Under the pieces are notes generated by a model, which saw nothing but the letters and a program-made list of their open reading frames with translations, did not search any database and was not told the origin of the DNA. Position numbers and translations under genes: made by a program. From NCBI GenBank assembly GCA_020696885.1, contig JAJFMS010000168.1:1-7066 (forward strand): 7,066 bases of DNA. The letters are read 5' to 3'. Below, one piece after another: positions 5,395 to 7,066 of the stretch; positions within the stretch are counted from its first letter, which is position 1, and every line of letters begins with the position of its first letter. The stretch comes from Armatimonadota bacterium. GTDB taxonomy: Bacteria > Armatimonadota > SYMT01.

Positions 5395-6247
5395 GCTCGT
5401 GGCGGTGCGCAGCCTCTCCGCCGAGCAGCGCGCCGCCGCAGAGGCCCTGCGGATCGCCTGCGAAGCCCACGACGGCTGTGAGCTGCCGATCGAGCTGGAT
5501 GAGGACCGGGTCCCCGGAGGCGGTCAAGCGGGCCACTTCCTGTACCTGGAAACGGGCCAGGTGCTCGGCTACCTCGGCATCGGTCCGGACGCGGTCCCCG
5601 AAGCATTGCCATTGGTGTATCCCGCTGCCCGGCGGAGCGGCATCGGCCGGCGCCTGGTGAAAGCCGCTCGCGCCGAGGCGCGACTGCGAGGCTGCGAAGC
5701 GCTGCTGCTCGTAGTTCCCGGTGCCTCGCCAGCGGGCGCCGCCTTCGTGGCGGCGCTCCCGGCCGAGCACGAGCTCACCGAGCACCGGATGGAACTGGAC
5801 CGCAGCCTCAGTAGTCCGTCACCCCCGCCCACTCCCGGCTTCGTTCTAAAACGGGTAGGCACGGAGGAGCTCGACACACTGAGCCGGATCTGCAGCCTCG
5901 CCTTCGGTAAGGAGGAGCCCACCCAGAGGGGGCGCTTCGCGGAATGGCTCCGGATGCCGAACCAGCGGCTGTTCATCGGCTACCAAGCGAGCCAACCGGT
6001 GGGCAGTGTCCGGGTGGGCGACTACGACGGCGTCATCTACCTGCACACGTTCGGCGTCCTACCGGAGCACCAGGGGCAGGGTATCGGCGGTCGGATCCTG
6101 CGGGAGGTGATCGACCTCCTCACGGCGGAAGGTCGCGGCCCGATCCGCCTGGAAGTGGACGTGCAGAACCCCAGCGCGCTCGCGCTCTACCATCGCCGCG
6201 GGTTCCGCACCCTCGACTCGTTTCATTATTACCGGATCGCCGTTTAG
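5384..6247 (+). CDS. Tandem GNAT-family N-acetyltransferase
   Basis: This 287-residue protein has two GNAT folds, as in the MshD (mycothiol synthase) type of tandem acetyltransferase. Both keep the acetyl-CoA phosphate-binding loop of motif A: R84-S-G-I-G-R89 in the N-terminal half and Q230-G-Q-G233-I-G235 in the C-terminal half. The C-terminal half also has the conserved NPSALALYHRRGF segment (262-274), with Y269 at the usual position of the general-acid Tyr, so it looks the more active. A Pro/Ser-rich linker (about 142-152) separates the two. ATG 5384 lies within the end of the methyltransferase gene (11-base overlap), which implies translational coupling and a shared transcript. The N-terminal half has an Ala/Arg-rich motif region and may be partly degenerate in substrate binding. 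The substrate is unknown: ribosomal protein, antibiotic or small amine are all possible. Confidence 0.85.
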   Translation: MTSELVAVRSLSAEQRAAAEALRIACEAHDGCELPIELDEDRVPGGGQAGHFLYLETGQVLGYLGIGPDAVPEALPLVYPAARRSGIGRRLVKAARAEARLRGCEALLLVVPGASPAGAAFVAALPAEHELTEHRMELDRSLSSPSPPPTPGFVLKRVGTEELDTLSRICSLAFGKEEPTQRGRFAEWLRMPNQRLFIGYQASQPVGSVRVGDYDGVIYLHTFGVLPEHQGQGIGGRILREVIDLLTAEGRGPIRLEVDVQNPSALALYHRRGFRTLDSFHYYRIAV

Positions 6248-6266
6248 CCCACGGCGCGGGAGGCGC

Positions 6267-7066
6267 ATGGGGAAACTCGTCATTCTGGGGCTCACCTGCG
6301 CCCTCGCCGCCGGCGTGGTCGGCCTACCGCGGGACCTGGGAGCCGCGGAAACGGCCGTTAAGTCCGCGACGGAGCTGAAGCAGGCGATCGGGTCCGCTCG
6401 GCCCGGCGACACGATTGTGTTGGCGGACGGCTCCTATCCGGACCTACAGATCCAGCTCCGCGGGTCCGGTGAGGAGCAGCGCCCGATCACCCTGCGCGCG
6501 GCCACCCCCGGTAAGGTCGTCCTCACCGGCACCTCCTCGCTGGAGATGCGCGGCGCCTGGCTCGTGGTCGAGGGGCTGCGGTTCGACCGCACCACGGTCA
6601 CCCCAATCACCATCCGGGAGTCGCAGCACTGCCGGGTCACCGGGTGCGCCATCGTGCGCAGCAACCCGCCGGACCAGAGCCGCCTGCACTGGATCCGAAT
6701 CGCCGGCCCCACCAGCCTCGCGAACCGCATCGACCACTGCTACACCGAAGGAAAGCTCACGGATGGCGTGGTGCTCACCGTAGAGGGCGACGATGGCAAG
6801 ATGCCGCTGGACACGCGGATCGATAACAACCACTTCCGGGAGGTGGTCCGGGCCGTGAACAACGGCATGGAGACGATCCGCGTGGGCACCAGCCAGTTCG
6901 GCCAGCTCGACTCGCGCACGGTGGTGGAGTCCAACCTGTTCGAGGGCTGCAGCGGGGACGCGGAGATCATCTCCAGCAAGTCGTGCGGCAACACGTACCG
7001 CTGGAACACCTTCCGCGACTGCGACGGCGCCGTGACCATGCGCCACGGGCACCGGTCGCTGATCGA
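6267..7066 (+). CDS. Polysaccharide lyase family 6 (chondroitinase B / alginate lyase-like), 3' truncated
   Basis: The frame runs from ATG 6267 off the window end, giving 266 residues. GGGAGG (6258-6263) is the clearest Shine-Dalgarno in the window. A signal peptide is likely: K3, a hydrophobic stretch at about 4-20 and small residues before a cut near A26 or A27 (LGAAE). The mature part is a right-handed parallel beta-helix of the PL6 type (PGDTIVLADGSY at 46-57, NNGMETIRVG at 198-207). The catalytic region is intact: ISSKS with K238 and TMRHGH with R259, 21 residues apart as in Pedobacter chondroitinase B (K250, R271 from memory). D231 and E233 sit where that enzyme has calcium-binding acids. 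PL6 enzymes cleave uronate-containing glycans by beta-elimination; substrates include alginate and dermatan sulfate, and I cannot choose between them. It follows the GNAT gene by 19 bases. Confidence 0.88.
   Translation, partial: MGKLVILGLTCALAAGVVGLPRDLGAAETAVKSATELKQAIGSARPGDTIVLADGSYPDLQIQLRGSGEEQRPITLRAATPGKVVLTGTSSLEMRGAWLVVEGLRFDRTTVTPITIRESQHCRVTGCAIVRSNPPDQSRLHWIRIAGPTSLANRIDHCYTEGKLTDGVVLTVEGDDGKMPLDTRIDNNHFREVVRAVNNGMETIRVGTSQFGQLDSRTVVESNLFEGCSGDAEIISSKSCGNTYRWNTFRDCDGAVTMRHGHRSLI

Noticed and set aside
6267..6300. Lipoprotein signal in the PL6 lyase (LTC at residues 9-11)
   Set aside because: Residues before C11 do not fit a lipobox (Thr at -1), and the hydrophobic segment continues past it, so an ordinary signal peptide is more likely.
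1..7066. CRISPR arrays, insertion sequences, rRNA genes
   Set aside because: I saw no regularly spaced repeats, no transposase-like protein and no rRNA signature on either strand.

Overview
The window reads as chromosomal DNA of a GC-rich, free-living bacterium. Most reading frames favour G or C at the third codon position, genes are short-spaced on the + strand, and Shine-Dalgarno sites are mostly weak. I cannot name the phylum. An environmental lineage such as Planctomycetota or Armatimonadota would fit a Ro60 protein next to a PL6 polysaccharide lyase, but that is a guess. All supported genes lie on the + strand.

Region by region: (1) 1-333 is the 3' end of an unrecognised gene. (2) 334-707 shows no convincing gene but carries a 12-bp palindrome. 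(3) 708-1027 is the most interesting part: a near-consensus sigma70 promoter (TTGACC, 17 nt, TATGCT) drives a structured RNA. Its 3' module (867-1022) has a perfect 7-bp tRNA acceptor stem, a canonical D arm and a canonical T arm. In place of the anticodon arm it has an insert of about 100 nt that starts with a long bulged helix. (4) 1073-2752 encodes a full-length Ro60/Rsr (TROVE plus vWA with an intact metal-binding MIDAS). (5) 2807-3265 is a small zinc-ribbon protein of unknown function. (6) 3345-4112 is a fusion of a cREC-type receiver-like domain (LDHDLG and HSSN motifs), a family linked to RNA cyclic-phosphate ends, with a C-terminal cupin. (7) 4228-5394 (THUMP RNA methyltransferase, RlmL-like), 5384-6247 (tandem GNAT) and 6267-end (secreted PL6 lyase, truncated by the window edge) form a second group, possibly with its own promoter at 4116-4144.

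How the genes may work together: bacterial Ro60 binds Y RNAs, which tether it to exoribonucleases and gate its substrate access. YrlA-class Y RNAs carry a tRNA-like module. A tRNA-mimicking RNA with its own promoter directly upstream of rsr is therefore best read as this bacterium's Y RNA. The zinc-ribbon and cREC-cupin genes follow rsr on the same strand and may extend the RNP into an RNA-end sensing or repair locus; this functional link is inference. The RlmL-like gene also acts on RNA but probably belongs to a separate housekeeping transcript. The PL6 lyase is unrelated carbohydrate metabolism.
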